From Candidatus Bathyarchaeota archaeon (lineage in GTDB: Archaea > Thermoproteota > Bathyarchaeia > Bathyarchaeales > Bathycorpusculaceae): a stretch of 30,639 bases of DNA. Both the position numbers and the translations under genes were made by a program. Each line of letters opens with the position of its first letter. Position 1 is the stretch's first letter. Positions 16,655 through 25,431 of the stretch are shown here, one piece after another. The stretch is from the NCBI GenBank assembly GCA_030673805.1, contig DAOVIH010000002.1, forward strand, positions 1 to 30,639, written 5' to 3'. The notes beneath the pieces were generated by a model. That model was not told the DNA's origin, searched no databases, and saw nothing but the letters and a program-made list of their open reading frames with translations.

Positions 16655-16675
16655 ACCTTTTGACTTCCTGAACTG

Positions 16676-16682
16676 ATTTAAA
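16676..16682 (-). promoter_or_regulatory. TATA box of the glmM-glmU unit
   Basis: TTTAAAT on the minus strand is centred 25 bases upstream of the TTG start of glmM. Confidence 0.45.
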
Positions 16683-16914
16683 GCTAAGTATGGATATGAG
16701 ACAAAGGTTCTTAAGTTTGACGCGTTATGAAGACGAACGCTAATTCAAGTTTTAGCTACCCACACAGAAGTTTTGTTGTTTCATTTGTCGGTTGGCTCAT
16801 TTCTCATGACAGTTGCTAAGATCCTATATAGAAGGCGAAGCAAGAGTTGCCTTAAGGAGGACAATTCTTTTTCTTAGAAGAGATGCTTATGGTTCTTCTA
16901 TGATTGAGGTAGTA
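16683..16914. other. Intergenic stretch with an orphan promoter-like signal
   Basis: Apart from the glmM promoter, this gap holds CTATATAG (16824-16831) on the plus strand and, at a start-site-like distance, AAGGAGG (16854-16860). No ORF with a usual start and useful length follows: ATG at 16883 stops after 6 codons. A 7-base inverted repeat TAGAAGA/TCTTCTA follows. It could be a small RNA, a very short peptide gene or chance. Confidence 0.3.
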
Positions 16915-17730
16915 TCAACCAAAAAACAGACTAACAAGGGCCCACACTAAGTCGCCAAGTACCAGCGCCACAATAAGTCCGACAGTTAAGAAAATGAGCA
17001 TGGGCAATCCGGGAGTAGCCCAAACACTGTCATCAATTTTTCCGGAATCAACAGCGGCGGATAGTCTTTCAACTATTGAATCGCGTCCTTCATCCTTGGG
17101 TACGATTACAAGTTTCCGCTCAGGACAAGTTTCACAAGCATTTGCCTCAATATCTTCCATTGGATAGATATGCCACTTCTCTTTAAGCTTAGCAATGGAA
17201 ACCTTGTAACCGGTTATCAGAACTACAATTTTCTTTCCAAATGATTCTTTTGCTAATTCCCCCTCAAAGATTTTTTTTCCGGTTTTCTTGTGCCAAACCA
17301 GATTGCGGAAGAGCAGATATACTGCGGTTGCCGCAGCCAGCAAAATGCCGTTGCTGAGAATGGTAAGTGGAAAAAGATATTGAGAGAGAGGTGAAAGTCC
17401 ACCAGTTAGAAGAGGAGTGAAGATTAATGTTGGATAGAATGGCAAAGCCAAGGCAAGGCAAATCAGGGCTTTAGAATCAGCGCCTCCGAATCCGCCTACG
17501 TAGAAAAGTAATAGCGCTAGTAGAGTTGTTGCTCCTATACTCATTGCGAAATAAGGGAGGTTCCATGGTGAATAGAGAAGGAATTCAACAAGGGATAGAA
17601 CTAAGGCTATGGGGGCGAAAAAAACCCACACGCGGTTGCTTACTTCCCTGGTTTGGTAGTCTCTCCAAGATGCATACAAAAGGAAAAGGAGGGAAACGGT
17701 TACTCTTGCTACTTGGAGGATAATTTGCAA
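16915..17730 (-). CDS. Archaeal prepilin peptidase (A24 family)
   Basis: This membrane aspartyl protease cuts the short class III signal peptides of pilins. The 271-residue protein has several membrane helices. The first catalytic aspartate is D24 in SWRDYQTREVSNRVW (21-35), and the second is D85 in GGFGGADSKA (79-88), the GxGD-type site. A soluble loop of about 95 residues (about 145-240) with a C199-x2-C202 pair precedes a last membrane span beginning WATPGLPMLIFLTVG, which resembles the C-terminal domain of archaeal preflagellin peptidases. The start is TTG at 17730. No archaellum genes are in view, so the upstream pilin-like genes of this locus are the likely substrates. Confidence 0.9.
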   Translation of the reverse strand: MQIILQVARVTVSLLFLLYASWRDYQTREVSNRVWVFFAPIALVLSLVEFLLYSPWNLPYFAMSIGATTLLALLLFYVGGFGGADSKALICLALALPFYPTLIFTPLLTGGLSPLSQYLFPLTILSNGILLAAATAVYLLFRNLVWHKKTGKKIFEGELAKESFGKKIVVLITGYKVSIAKLKEKWHIYPMEDIEANACETCPERKLVIVPKDEGRDSIVERLSAAVDSGKIDDSVWATPGLPMLIFLTVGLIVALVLGDLVWALVSLFFG

Positions 17731-18135
17731 ACTATGACAACCTTCATCTTGCTTTTTTTAATGCCGTATGGAGTTGATGTTTTTTGGTTAGTCACTATTT
17801 TCTATTTAAGTTCTGCGAACGGGAAATACACATTTTTGTCCAGTCTCTAATCACGTCTGGTTTAGGTTTCCACCTTTGGAGTTTATCAAACAAAACTTTT
17901 TTTTAACCTGCAAAATATCAACGCTTAGTATCTTTTAAACATTAGACCGAGCGAGAATTCAGGGAACATATGTTCCATTTTAAGGGGGGGTAAAAAGAGA
18001 ATTAATGACAGTCCGTTGTGTATTGCGTTTGTATTGAGGACTGGTTAGTTCAAAATTAGTAAACTGTTTGACTTTATCTTTTTTCCATTTCAATGATTTA
18101 GGTCTTGTAGAATGTTCTAAAATACATTATAGGGT
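17731..18135. other. Intergenic region between pilin genes and prepilin peptidase
   Basis: This gap of about 405 bases has no convincing gene on either strand. It holds a perfect palindrome at 17963-17976, a run of seven G next to it (17984-17990), and a TATA-like CTTAAATAG on the minus strand near 17803-17815, about 80 bases before the peptidase start. It is the most likely place for a separate, regulated promoter of the peptidase gene. Confidence 0.45.
17963..17976. repeat. Perfect 14-base palindrome
   Basis: GGAACATATGTTCC reads the same on both strands. It has the size and symmetry of an operator for a dimeric helix-turn-helix regulator and lies between the pilin operon end and the prepilin peptidase start. 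It has no T tract, so a terminator role is unlikely. Confidence 0.5.
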
Positions 18136-18861
18136 CTACATGCTGGCGACTACTCTTATTCCATTATGGTCCCAAACTGTTACGTTAGGATTAAAAGGAG
18201 GTTCCGTAGATGAATCGCATACGATCGTATAGACCAGCACATGTTCAGGATCATACTGTGCTAGTAGATTGGTGATTGTTCGGTCTTCAACTTTAAAGTT
18301 TTCTTCTTCTAGATTCGTGATAGTTTGCTGATCTATGCCGCGTACAACAACATTGATTTCGTTTCCTGTAGCATTCAGTATTTCTAGAGTTAGCATCGAC
18401 TCAGTTGTGAATTCGTAACCAGATAAACCTATGGAGTTTATATCGAGCTCAAAGGTTGCTTTTGCAGTTGAGAGTGAAGTTTGATTGTTCCATGATCTTG
18501 CTAGGCCTAGAGTGTAATTGTAGGCAGTTCCATTTTCTAATGTGTAACCAGCTATTACTCCTCTACCTGGATAAATGTGCCTTAGATCTATGGTCCAATT
18601 ATTTAGATTTTCTTGGAGTATATTTTGACTGGTGGATTCGGAGAGAGATGTTTGAGTGAAGTTTACTAGGCTAATTTCCATAAGTCGCTGAGAGTTTAAC
18701 TCAACGCCTTCTATTAGCGTTAAATATTCTTCCCACGGCTCGTGTTTATAGTAAACGACGGCTCTTTGCAGCAAGGCCCCTATTGAGACGATCATGATAG
18801 CTATGATTAGGACTGCAATAATGATGAATTGTCCCTTCTTTTGCCGCATTAGAGTTCTCAT
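18136..18861 (-). CDS. Type IV pilin-like protein, last gene of the pilus operon
   Basis: The N-terminus MRTLMRQKKGQF followed by a hydrophobic helix (IIIAVLIIAIMIVSIGALL) is a class III prepilin signal: a basic stretch, cleavage expected after the glycine of KKG, and a helix that packs into the pilus core. The mature 230-residue domain is extracellular, rich in beta segments and in N-x-S/T sequons (such as NFT, NWT, NGT, NYT, NQT, NAT, NVT), suggesting glycosylation. It starts 4 bases after the previous gene, with GAGG 10 bases before its ATG. The large soluble domain suggests a minor or tip pilin rather than the main subunit. I do not recognise the domain. Confidence 0.75.
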   Translation of the reverse strand: MRTLMRQKKGQFIIIAVLIIAIMIVSIGALLQRAVVYYKHEPWEEYLTLIEGVELNSQRLMEISLVNFTQTSLSESTSQNILQENLNNWTIDLRHIYPGRGVIAGYTLENGTAYNYTLGLARSWNNQTSLSTAKATFELDINSIGLSGYEFTTESMLTLEILNATGNEINVVVRGIDQQTITNLEEENFKVEDRTITNLLAQYDPEHVLVYTIVCDSSTEPPFNPNVTVWDHNGIRVVASM

Positions 18862-18865
18862 TGTA

Positions 18866-19336
18866 TTATATCCTCACGAGTTGTAGAATTAGAATTCTCG
18901 GATCGTAGACAGCTTCAAATTGACCGGGACCAGTCTGAATCGAATAGCCACTAAGACAGTATGTTATTGAAGCTACGGTATTTGCGTCAGAAAATGTGCT
19001 GCTGTCACCATAATAGAGACCTTCAGCAACATTGTCATTGTTTGAGTCGTATACGGTCATGTTAAAGTAAACGTCCATGGGGAGAGTGACTCTTAAGGCG
19101 GAGGTTACGTTCGTCCATTCCGCGTTATAAATGAAACGGGGTAATACTCCTTGCTTGTCTAAGTCATGTAGGACGTTGTATCCAAGTTTTTCCAGTTCTG
19201 TCGCTTCGTATTTAGGGCTTGTTGGGGTAATAGATAGCAAGTTGGTAAAACCTAGCGCCGTTATAATAATGAAAGAGGCGAGAATTACCTCAATTAGGCG
19301 CATCTGACCTTTAGTGTTACCAAACTTCCTCATCAT
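18866..19336 (-). CDS. Type IV pilin-like protein
   Basis: The N-terminal NTKGQMRLIEVILASFIIIT is a prepilin signal with cleavage expected after KG, and a glutamate at position 6 of the mature protein, close to the classic +5 glutamate. The body of about 145 residues is short and beta-rich, with sequons NVT and NMT and a single cysteine. The frame opens at TTG 19348, but I choose ATG at 19336, which overlaps the previous stop by one base (TAATG) with GGAAGAG just upstream. ATG at 19333 is equally possible. It lies in the middle of five co-directional membrane-anchored genes and is probably a minor pilin. Confidence 0.75.
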   Translation of the reverse strand: MMRKFGNTKGQMRLIEVILASFIIITALGFTNLLSITPTSPKYEATELEKLGYNVLHDLDKQGVLPRFIYNAEWTNVTSALRVTLPMDVYFNMTVYDSNNDNVAEGLYYGDSSTFSDANTVASITYCLSGYSIQTGPGQFEAVYDPRILILQLVRI

Positions 19337-20529
19337 TACTCTTCCCAAAGCGTCAACTCTGCAGTGTATGTCATACCTGAAATTATTACACTTCGTTGCA
19401 TCCTAATAGCGGCTCTACTATTGCTGGGGATTTGGCCATAGTGGAAAACTGTATAGCCCAACAAATTCTGATATGGACCAGCAACAACTATCTCTTGATT
19501 ACCGTTTGTTCCGTCAGGTGGAACGGTTTCAATATTAAAGACCATGATGACTGGGTCGTAACTCTTTAGTCCAGGAAAGGTTTTATTCCAGAAACGTTGG
19601 CCATTTCCAGTGTTGAAGTGATCTTTGTCAGCGCCTGTTTGGATTCCATCATAAAGATGAGTTAAAACTCCTGAGGCTGAATAGGAATATACTTTGTGAA
19701 GTTTTACTTCAGCGTTTGGTGAATCTTTGGGTCTTGTAAGAGAAACCTCGTCGCCAACCAGATTTATATCAATTATTCTCACTGGGTTATGTCCGAATGT
19801 CACAACCATAGTTGCTACATCAGCTACAGAAATTCGCATAATTACCGTTATGTGCAGGGGTTCGAAGTCAAGTCCATAAGTCGCTGAACTTATTCCATCC
19901 TGATTAGTAAAGCTATTAGCACCATAATCAAAGGTAAAATCATTGCGGTTTGAATAAATAGCAATTGACTCGATAGCTGCGTTGGGAATTGGCCTTCCAT
20001 CCAAGTAGCAAACTCTAACTGAATACTCCAAACGACTTTCTTCCAAAGCGGGTATATTAATTGGAGAGTTATTTCCGTCAATCTTGGTTCCATCCACGTT
20101 TGTGACGTTGAAAGGGGGAATGATCTCTAGTGCAAAGCCATAACCCTCTAGCTCCATTAGCGATTTGGCTATTGTGTTGTTTATTGTCCCGAGGGGGTTT
20201 CCAATTTCGAGTCTTTGGACCTTGTCAGGATCAAGCACATAAGAAGCTGAATCCTCCGTACTAGCTAAGCCAAATCTGATGATGTCTTCAGCTTCAAATG
20301 GATCTAATGTTCCCCAATTTGTCGTGTTTTGATTTGCAGTTTCGTTGAATCCTTCACCTGTATCCAAGAGCATTGCGTTAAAAACGTTTAATCCGGTGTT
20401 TCGTAGTTGCTGTTGATCTGCAGCATTTATGCTAACCAGACTGGTGGCAGGCAGTACTCCAACTACCCAGACAAAGATGACGCCTACGAGGATAATTGCA
20501 ACAATGTGATCATATGTGGCATTAACCAT
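19336..20529 (-). CDS. Large membrane-anchored pilus-associated surface protein
   Basis: The protein starts MVNATYDHIVAIILVGVIF, a single N-terminal hydrophobic helix without a basic KG cleavage site, so processing by the prepilin peptidase is uncertain. The remaining 360 residues are outside the cell by prediction. They include an Ig-like segment around 160-260 (GRPIPNAAIESIAIYSNRN, then TNQDGISSATYG) of the kind seen in invasin/Big domains, and many sequons (NET, NTT, NNT, NVT, NKT). It is the largest of the pilin-like set and might be an adhesin or a tip component. GAGGGT precedes the ATG. I do not recognise a named family. Confidence 0.7.
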   Translation of the reverse strand: MVNATYDHIVAIILVGVIFVWVVGVLPATSLVSINAADQQQLRNTGLNVFNAMLLDTGEGFNETANQNTTNWGTLDPFEAEDIIRFGLASTEDSASYVLDPDKVQRLEIGNPLGTINNTIAKSLMELEGYGFALEIIPPFNVTNVDGTKIDGNNSPINIPALEESRLEYSVRVCYLDGRPIPNAAIESIAIYSNRNDFTFDYGANSFTNQDGISSATYGLDFEPLHITVIMRISVADVATMVVTFGHNPVRIIDINLVGDEVSLTRPKDSPNAEVKLHKVYSYSASGVLTHLYDGIQTGADKDHFNTGNGQRFWNKTFPGLKSYDPVIMVFNIETVPPDGTNGNQEIVVAGPYQNLLGYTVFHYGQIPSNSRAAIRMQRSVIISGMTYTAELTLWEE

Positions 20530-20602
20530 TTTGTACCCTCAAACATTATACCGTGCAGCAAGTATTAAGTCTTACTAAAGTATAATTCATCATTTTTCCC
20601 CT

Positions 20603-21067
20603 TTAACTGCCGTAAGAGAGCCGCACATAAACACCGGTTTCGTTTCGGTGGCAACCTGCAAAAACTGCACTTTGTCCACTTTCAACGGAAGTCCCTTCGC
20701 CAACAAGTAGACCTCTTGCGAGCCAAGCTTCTGAATCTATTTGAGGTTTGTTCTTTAGATACGCACTTATTCTAGAAGCCGATCCACTGTTCTCAGTTAT
20801 GTTCAGTACATAAACATGATTTTCGACAGTTGCAGGCAAATATAGTAACTCTTTTTTCAAATTGAAGTTAAGGTTCTCTGTCGAATTTGCCAGAAAATAG
20901 GAGTTTTCAAAAGTGTTAGATACATAGTCTGCAATCTCACCTAATTCTCTTTCAATCATGTCAGCCTCTATGTTGCTAATGACAGACCCATACACAATGG
21001 GAAGCACAAAAATCAAAGTAACTAGAGCTAAAGAACAAATTATGTGACTCATTGCTGGCGCTGCCAT
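20603..21067 (-). CDS. Small membrane-anchored pilus-associated protein
   Basis: An N-terminal helix (AMSHIICSLALVTLIFVLP) anchors a soluble part of about 125 residues holding IERELGEIADYVSNTFENSY and sequons NST, NIT and NET. No basic residue-glycine prepilin site precedes the helix, so it may stay in the membrane uncut. ATG at 21076 abuts TAGAGG. ATG at 21067 has GAGG 9 bases upstream and is preferred, giving 154 residues from MAAPAMSH. It follows the pilin gene at once and sits in the same run of genes. Its role could be a scaffold or minor pilin. Family not recognised. Confidence 0.68.
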   Translation of the reverse strand: MAAPAMSHIICSLALVTLIFVLPIVYGSVISNIEADMIERELGEIADYVSNTFENSYFLANSTENLNFNLKKELLYLPATVENHVYVLNITENSGSASRISAYLKNKPQIDSEAWLARGLLVGEGTSVESGQSAVFAGCHRNETGVYVRLSYGS

Positions 21068-21079
21068 TTCTGTCATCCT

Positions 21080-21886
21080 CTAAGTAATTACTTGCACCTC
21101 TGCTGTTACGAAGTTGAATTTGACCGTCCCGGGATCTAAGGGTATAGTCACAGAATTTGCGTTTTCACCTATGCTAACATTAACAGTGCAACTATCGCCT
21201 ACAACATTTTTTTGTGGAGCAGATATCGTGGATATGCCCATATTCTTGGCAACCAATTCAAAATCACCTGAGTAACTTTGTTGCTGAGCTGCAGTGATGT
21301 TGATTATGAGAATATCAACGTAGTTTACTAGTGAAGAGCCCACTAGTACGGATGGACCTTCGCGCAAAGCCCGTACCCTATAATTTAGTAGCAGGGTAAC
21401 AACATCGGTTTTTTGTTCTATGAGCACTCGACCGTAGGTTTCTGAACTACTGTTAACAACGGCTTTGTCATCACCTACAAGATACTCTTGGTAGTTATCA
21501 CCAAACGTGAGATAGTCATTTGATATTTCGTATTTGATTATCGACATACTTCCTGACAAAGTAAGGTCTGGATCAGATGGATACTCTGTTATGTTTATTT
21601 CTAGTGGTAAAGCGTCAGGAATCACTTCTATATGGCCATAGCGGGTTGTGAACCGTGTTGACCTAGAAGCGCCTCTATCCCAAGCCACATCTCGAAGAGC
21701 GTCATCAAAAGCTTCAAAGGATCGATTGATAGTGTCAAACTCTGTACTTCCCTGTTGCTTCTCTAGGGTTTGAGTTGCATAGTTGCCAGCGACGAGGACG
21801 AGCATCACTGTAACAGCGGTAATAACGACGATGGAAATAGCCGGACTTGAGCCTTTTATGTTTCTCCCTGTATTTTTTCTTTTCAT
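21080..21886 (-). CDS. Archaeal type IV pilin, probable main or major-like subunit
   Basis: NIKGSSPAISIVVITAVTVM matches the archaeal pilin N-terminal pattern, with cleavage expected after KG and S-S-P at the start of the mature helix as in the haloarchaeal-type KG-SP pilins. The soluble part of about 230 residues is beta-rich, with a DAL..DVAWDRG segment after the helix and sequons NIT, NSS and NVS. GGTGG lies 6 bases before the ATG. It is the first pilin gene after the TadC-like platform, 20 bases away. Its size is larger than a typical major pilin, so a minor role is also possible. Confidence 0.78.
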   Translation of the reverse strand: MKRKNTGRNIKGSSPAISIVVITAVTVMLVLVAGNYATQTLEKQQGSTEFDTINRSFEAFDDALRDVAWDRGASRSTRFTTRYGHIEVIPDALPLEINITEYPSDPDLTLSGSMSIIKYEISNDYLTFGDNYQEYLVGDDKAVVNSSSETYGRVLIEQKTDVVTLLLNYRVRALREGPSVLVGSSLVNYVDILIINITAAQQQSYSGDFELVAKNMGISTISAPQKNVVGDSCTVNVSIGENANSVTIPLDPGTVKFNFVTAEVQVIT

Positions 21887-21906
21887 TTACACCCACCTTT
21901 TCCATC

Positions 21907-23622
21907 TTAGGTTGGGGACATGTCGAAGAGGCCCAACATTGGTACTACCTTTGCAGCTATGGCGGCAATTAATACGAGTATGGCAGCGTGTTTGAAGCCT
22001 GCAGCGACGGATTCTTCACTTATTTTTCCAGCGACTATGCCTATGAGGTAGCTGTGGAATATTGCTGAAGTTGTGAATAGGGTTATCATTGGGGTCATGT
22101 CCGTGGGTTGTGTACCGGCTACTTGGCCGATGGTGACGGTGCTTGCGGTGAAGCCGATCATCATTGTTGTGGTGGCGACCAGCAGTATTGCTGCGAAATA
22201 GGGCATTATGACGTAGGGTCTAACAGCCATTCTCTTTTCTTTCTCAACTTCGTGGGTTAGGTTGTTGAAACGTGCTAGTGATTCAATCATCCCGATTGTG
22301 CCTCCACCGACGTCTATCGTTTCGACCAAAAGGAACATCACTATTTGAGTCATCCAGCTCTTGGTTCTTCCAAGAAAGTCCATGATTACCTTCTTCAGCG
22401 GAACACCCCAAGAGATCTCTGAGGTGATTTTTCTTAGCTCATGGGTGAAAACTCCGTAGTCACGCCTGGAAAGAGCCTCTATGCATTTCTCAGGGGAAAG
22501 CCCTGTTTTGCGTACTTCCACTAGGTCTCTAAGGAAACTGTTGATGCCTGTTTCTAAGCTGTTTTGGCGTCGTTTGATCCTCATGTGCACTACTGCAGCA
22601 GGGGCGGTTGCTATGAATAGGCAGACGGCGACTGCTATTGGCAAATCAACTACTGTTAGGGATGTGAAGAAGGGGACTGTGATGTATCCCATGAAATCAG
22701 TTAGCAAAGCGAATAATACTAATGCGATAACACTGCAGATCGCGAATACTTTGTAGGGTCGCATATCCACTATTGGTGTTTTGGGTTGCATGCTGTGAGC
22801 TAGCCAGATGAACATCATTGAGAACATAGGTGTGAAAACGTAGGTGTAGAGGATTATTCCTGAGTAGCTTGAGATCCCTGTGCTATAGATCGATTCAACG
22901 CTGAAAAGGATGTAGAAGCACAAAGACATCAACACCATTACGATGATGAAGGTTTCAAGGAGCATTCCAAGACGTTCCGCTGCGGCTTTTACTCGCATGG
23001 CTCTTGACTTGAAGATGTCTTCGGCTTTTCTCTCTAGAAAGTGGCCTATGTCACCACCAATGATCACTGTGGATGAGTATCCAGACAGGAAATCGCTGAA
23101 TATGTCTAGAGGGTTCTTTCGCGAAGCCATCTCTAGGGCTGATAGAGGATCAATGCCGAAGATTTCTACATCTTTGATAATTTCTCTGGCTTCCCTGCAC
23201 ATTGCAGGCATTAACTCTACTTTTGAAAGCCTTTTGAAACTCGTGTAGGGTGCTATTCCTCCGGAAGCCATAACACTGATGTAAGCTGCGGCGAAGGGCA
23301 TTTCCCGTTCTAGACCTCCGGCGCGGTCACTAGCTTTTGATAGGGGTGAAACTACGAAGAATCCGAATACGTAAAGGGGCAGAGGAGCCATTATCAACAG
23401 TAAGGGAAAACTGAATAGAATAGAAAAAAGTACTGAAATTACGGTCACTGGAAGCGTCAAAACTGAGACAAGAAACATGAGAGAAACGTAGGTTTCGGGG
23501 TAAATTTTTATGCTTGCCTTTTCCAACGGCTTTTTGAAATTGTAGACTTTTTTCAGAAAGGTGGGAGCTATTCCACCGAAGAGACGAAAAGATAGGGACT
23601 CAAGACTTTTTAGAAGTTCCAA
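21907..23622 (-). CDS. tadC: Type IV pilus assembly membrane platform (TadC/GspF family)
   Basis: This polytopic inner membrane protein is the platform on which the ATPase assembles pilins. The 571 residues contain two T2SSF domains, about 105-240 (with EREMPFAAAYISVMASGGIAP) and about 375-500 (with SFLRDLVEVRKTG), each followed by membrane helices, as in archaeal double-domain versions. The start is TTG at 23622, overlapping the ATPase gene by 23 bases. AGAGGT lies 8 bases upstream, which supports it. Tight overlap points to translational coupling with the ATPase. No damaged region is visible. Confidence 0.92.
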   Translation of the reverse strand: MELLKSLESLSFRLFGGIAPTFLKKVYNFKKPLEKASIKIYPETYVSLMFLVSVLTLPVTVISVLFSILFSFPLLLIMAPLPLYVFGFFVVSPLSKASDRAGGLEREMPFAAAYISVMASGGIAPYTSFKRLSKVELMPAMCREAREIIKDVEIFGIDPLSALEMASRKNPLDIFSDFLSGYSSTVIIGGDIGHFLERKAEDIFKSRAMRVKAAAERLGMLLETFIIVMVLMSLCFYILFSVESIYSTGISSYSGIILYTYVFTPMFSMMFIWLAHSMQPKTPIVDMRPYKVFAICSVIALVLFALLTDFMGYITVPFFTSLTVVDLPIAVAVCLFIATAPAAVVHMRIKRRQNSLETGINSFLRDLVEVRKTGLSPEKCIEALSRRDYGVFTHELRKITSEISWGVPLKKVIMDFLGRTKSWMTQIVMFLLVETIDVGGGTIGMIESLARFNNLTHEVEKEKRMAVRPYVIMPYFAAILLVATTTMMIGFTASTVTIGQVAGTQPTDMTPMITLFTTSAIFHSYLIGIVAGKISEESVAAGFKHAAILVLIAAIAAKVVPMLGLFDMSPT

Positions 23623-25255
23623 CGGTTTTTACCTCTTTTGCTTCTTCTACCTTTTCGTAGATCTTTTCGGGTCTAGCATAGTATTCTGCGATAGTACTAG
23701 CTACTTGGCGGTAACTTCTCACACCCTTTTCGTTCATCCAAGCTAGCACTTGTTTGCGCTTTCCTATTTCTTTGATCAAATCTTTTTTGTCCACTCCCAG
23801 TTTTGTGGCTATTGACGATAAAACAACGCTTTTTTCAAAGTTAGCTTTGTGTTCGTCAGCAATGGGGTCCCATTCAAATGTTTGTCTGTAGTCTCCGTAG
23901 TCTTCAATTTCATTGATGTTTAGCACTCTGCGGTAAGCTTTATTCTCATTTTTCTTTAGTAAGCGGACTCGCTGTATGGAAAGAACGATATTCATGAGTG
24001 GAATGTAGGAAGGTGCGATATCCATTGGTTTTTGAGTTAGTCGTTTTACTGCGGAATCTACGCTTTCAGCGTGCATCGTGCACATGCCACCGTGTCCAGT
24101 GGCCAAGGCTTGGAATAGAACGTAAGCTTCGGCTCCTCTCACTTCGCCTACAACAAGCATGTCGGGTCGGTGCCGCATTGAAGATTTGACAAGATCGAAG
24201 AGAGTGACTTCACCTACAGTGCTTCCGCCAAGGCCATAGCTTTGGCGCGAGATGAGGGAGACCCAGTTTTCATGGGATAGATTGAGTTCAGCAGTTTCTT
24301 CGATTGTAATTATCTTGTTTCCAGGCTTGATCAAACAAGCAAGGGTGTTCAGCGCAGTTGTTTTGCCAGCTGCCGTTCCACCTAAAATCATTATCGATGA
24401 TCGGCTTTCTAGGCAAATCCAGAAATACGCAGCCATCTCAGCTGAATAAGTTCCCAGATTTATCAAGTCAATGATTGAGTATGGGTCTTCCCTGAATTTT
24501 CTGATAGTGAAAGCAGTTCCGAAGGGCGTGATCTCGCGTCTATAGCAGACTGCGAGTCTGTGTTTTCCGGGTAAAGAGGCGTCAACTATGGGGAAGGCAG
24601 TGCTAACGTGTTTTCCAGACATGTGAACGAGTTTAACCACTATGTTGTCAAGGACTTCATCGTTCTCAAATTTGAGGTTCGTTTCGATGCTTTCAAAGTT
24701 TCTGTGCCAAACATAGACCGGTTTGCCAACTCCGTCACAAGAAATGTCTTCAATGTTTGGGTCGCGTATTAAGGGGTCAATTCTGCCGAATCCAACAAGG
24801 TCCCTTTCTGCGTGGTATAGGATTTTGTACCAAGAAACATCTGGAAGCCAACCTAGACTGATTCGGTATTTGTCTACGATTTTTTTTGCTTCTTCTGCGA
24901 AGAATCGTCTGGGATCGGCGATTTCCTCTTTTGGGGATTCTATCTCTGCAAGCAAAATATCTAAAATACGGTCATATACTTCTCTTTCTAGCTGATCAAG
25001 TTGAAGTTCGTCAAGTATGTACTTGGTTTCTCCGGTCTTGGGTACTTGGCCGATCATAACATGAGCGAAGGGTTCGTACAAGGGGTATTTGTCTAAAATC
25101 TTAAGGCCTCTTGGAAGCATTGGTTTTGGGGCGGGTGCAGGAAGAATTCGCTTCTCGGTTTTCTTTTTGTGAATCTTGATTTTCAGCGGCTTATATTTTT
25201 TAGGTCCCGATTTCCTGAGTTTGGATAGGGCTCCTTTTAGCCGAAGTTTGGGCAT
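23600..25255 (-). CDS. tadA: Type IV pilus assembly ATPase (TadA/GspE/VirB11 family)
   Basis: It powers pilus assembly by hydrolysing ATP in a hexameric ring at the inner membrane. The 551-residue protein has a very basic N-terminal tail (about 1-40), an N-terminal domain with VGFGRIDPLIRDPNIEDI (154-171), and the ATPase core. Visible motifs are Walker A GGTAAGKTT (292-300), the Asp box IITIEETAEL (315-324), Walker B MLVVGEVRG (366-374) and the His box TGHGGMCTMHA (386-396). The ATG has AAGGAG 7 bases upstream and a TATA box further up, so this is the first gene of the pilus operon. No second, retraction-type ATPase is in view. Confidence 0.95.
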   Translation of the reverse strand: MPKLRLKGALSKLRKSGPKKYKPLKIKIHKKKTEKRILPAPAPKPMLPRGLKILDKYPLYEPFAHVMIGQVPKTGETKYILDELQLDQLEREVYDRILDILLAEIESPKEEIADPRRFFAEEAKKIVDKYRISLGWLPDVSWYKILYHAERDLVGFGRIDPLIRDPNIEDISCDGVGKPVYVWHRNFESIETNLKFENDEVLDNIVVKLVHMSGKHVSTAFPIVDASLPGKHRLAVCYRREITPFGTAFTIRKFREDPYSIIDLINLGTYSAEMAAYFWICLESRSSIMILGGTAAGKTTALNTLACLIKPGNKIITIEETAELNLSHENWVSLISRQSYGLGGSTVGEVTLFDLVKSSMRHRPDMLVVGEVRGAEAYVLFQALATGHGGMCTMHAESVDSAVKRLTQKPMDIAPSYIPLMNIVLSIQRVRLLKKNENKAYRRVLNINEIEDYGDYRQTFEWDPIADEHKANFEKSVVLSSIATKLGVDKKDLIKEIGKRKQVLAWMNEKGVRSYRQVASTIAEYYARPEKIYEKVEEAKEVKTVGTSKKS

Positions 25256-25292
25256 TATTGGTCTCCTTTATGTAGATTGGTTGGCAGACTCT

Positions 25293-25302
25293 ATTAAATA
25301 TT
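25293..25302 (-). promoter_or_regulatory. TATA box of the pilus operon
   Basis: AATATTTAAT on the minus strand lies about 40 bases upstream of the tadA ATG, leaving a leader of about 15-20 bases that carries AAAGGAGA. Confidence 0.5.
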
Positions 25303-25431
25303 ACGTCTCAATACACAATATTGTAGACCCGTAGAGCACAAACTACTGCTCAAACCAAAAAACAAAGCGCAGACAAACTAATCAGAAAAAGGGATAATTG
25401 GCAACTAGTTTACGGTCAAACGTCACAATCA

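Noticed and set aside
16877..16902. TAGAAGA/TCTTCTA inverted repeat as a terminator of the peptidase gene
   Set aside because: No T tract follows on the minus strand, and the 7-base stem with a long A/T-rich loop is weak.
16915..17730. The C-x2-C loop of the prepilin peptidase as a novel domain
   Set aside because: The loop plus last membrane span fits the C-terminal domain known in archaeal preflagellin peptidases, so the cysteine pair alone is not strong evidence of novelty.
17885..17910. T-rich tract as a plus-strand terminator
   Set aside because: No plus-strand gene precedes it; the genes on both sides are read on the minus strand.
22481..23248. Plus-strand ORFs of 91 and 101 codons
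   Set aside because: They are antisense to the TadC-like gene, which is complete and well supported.
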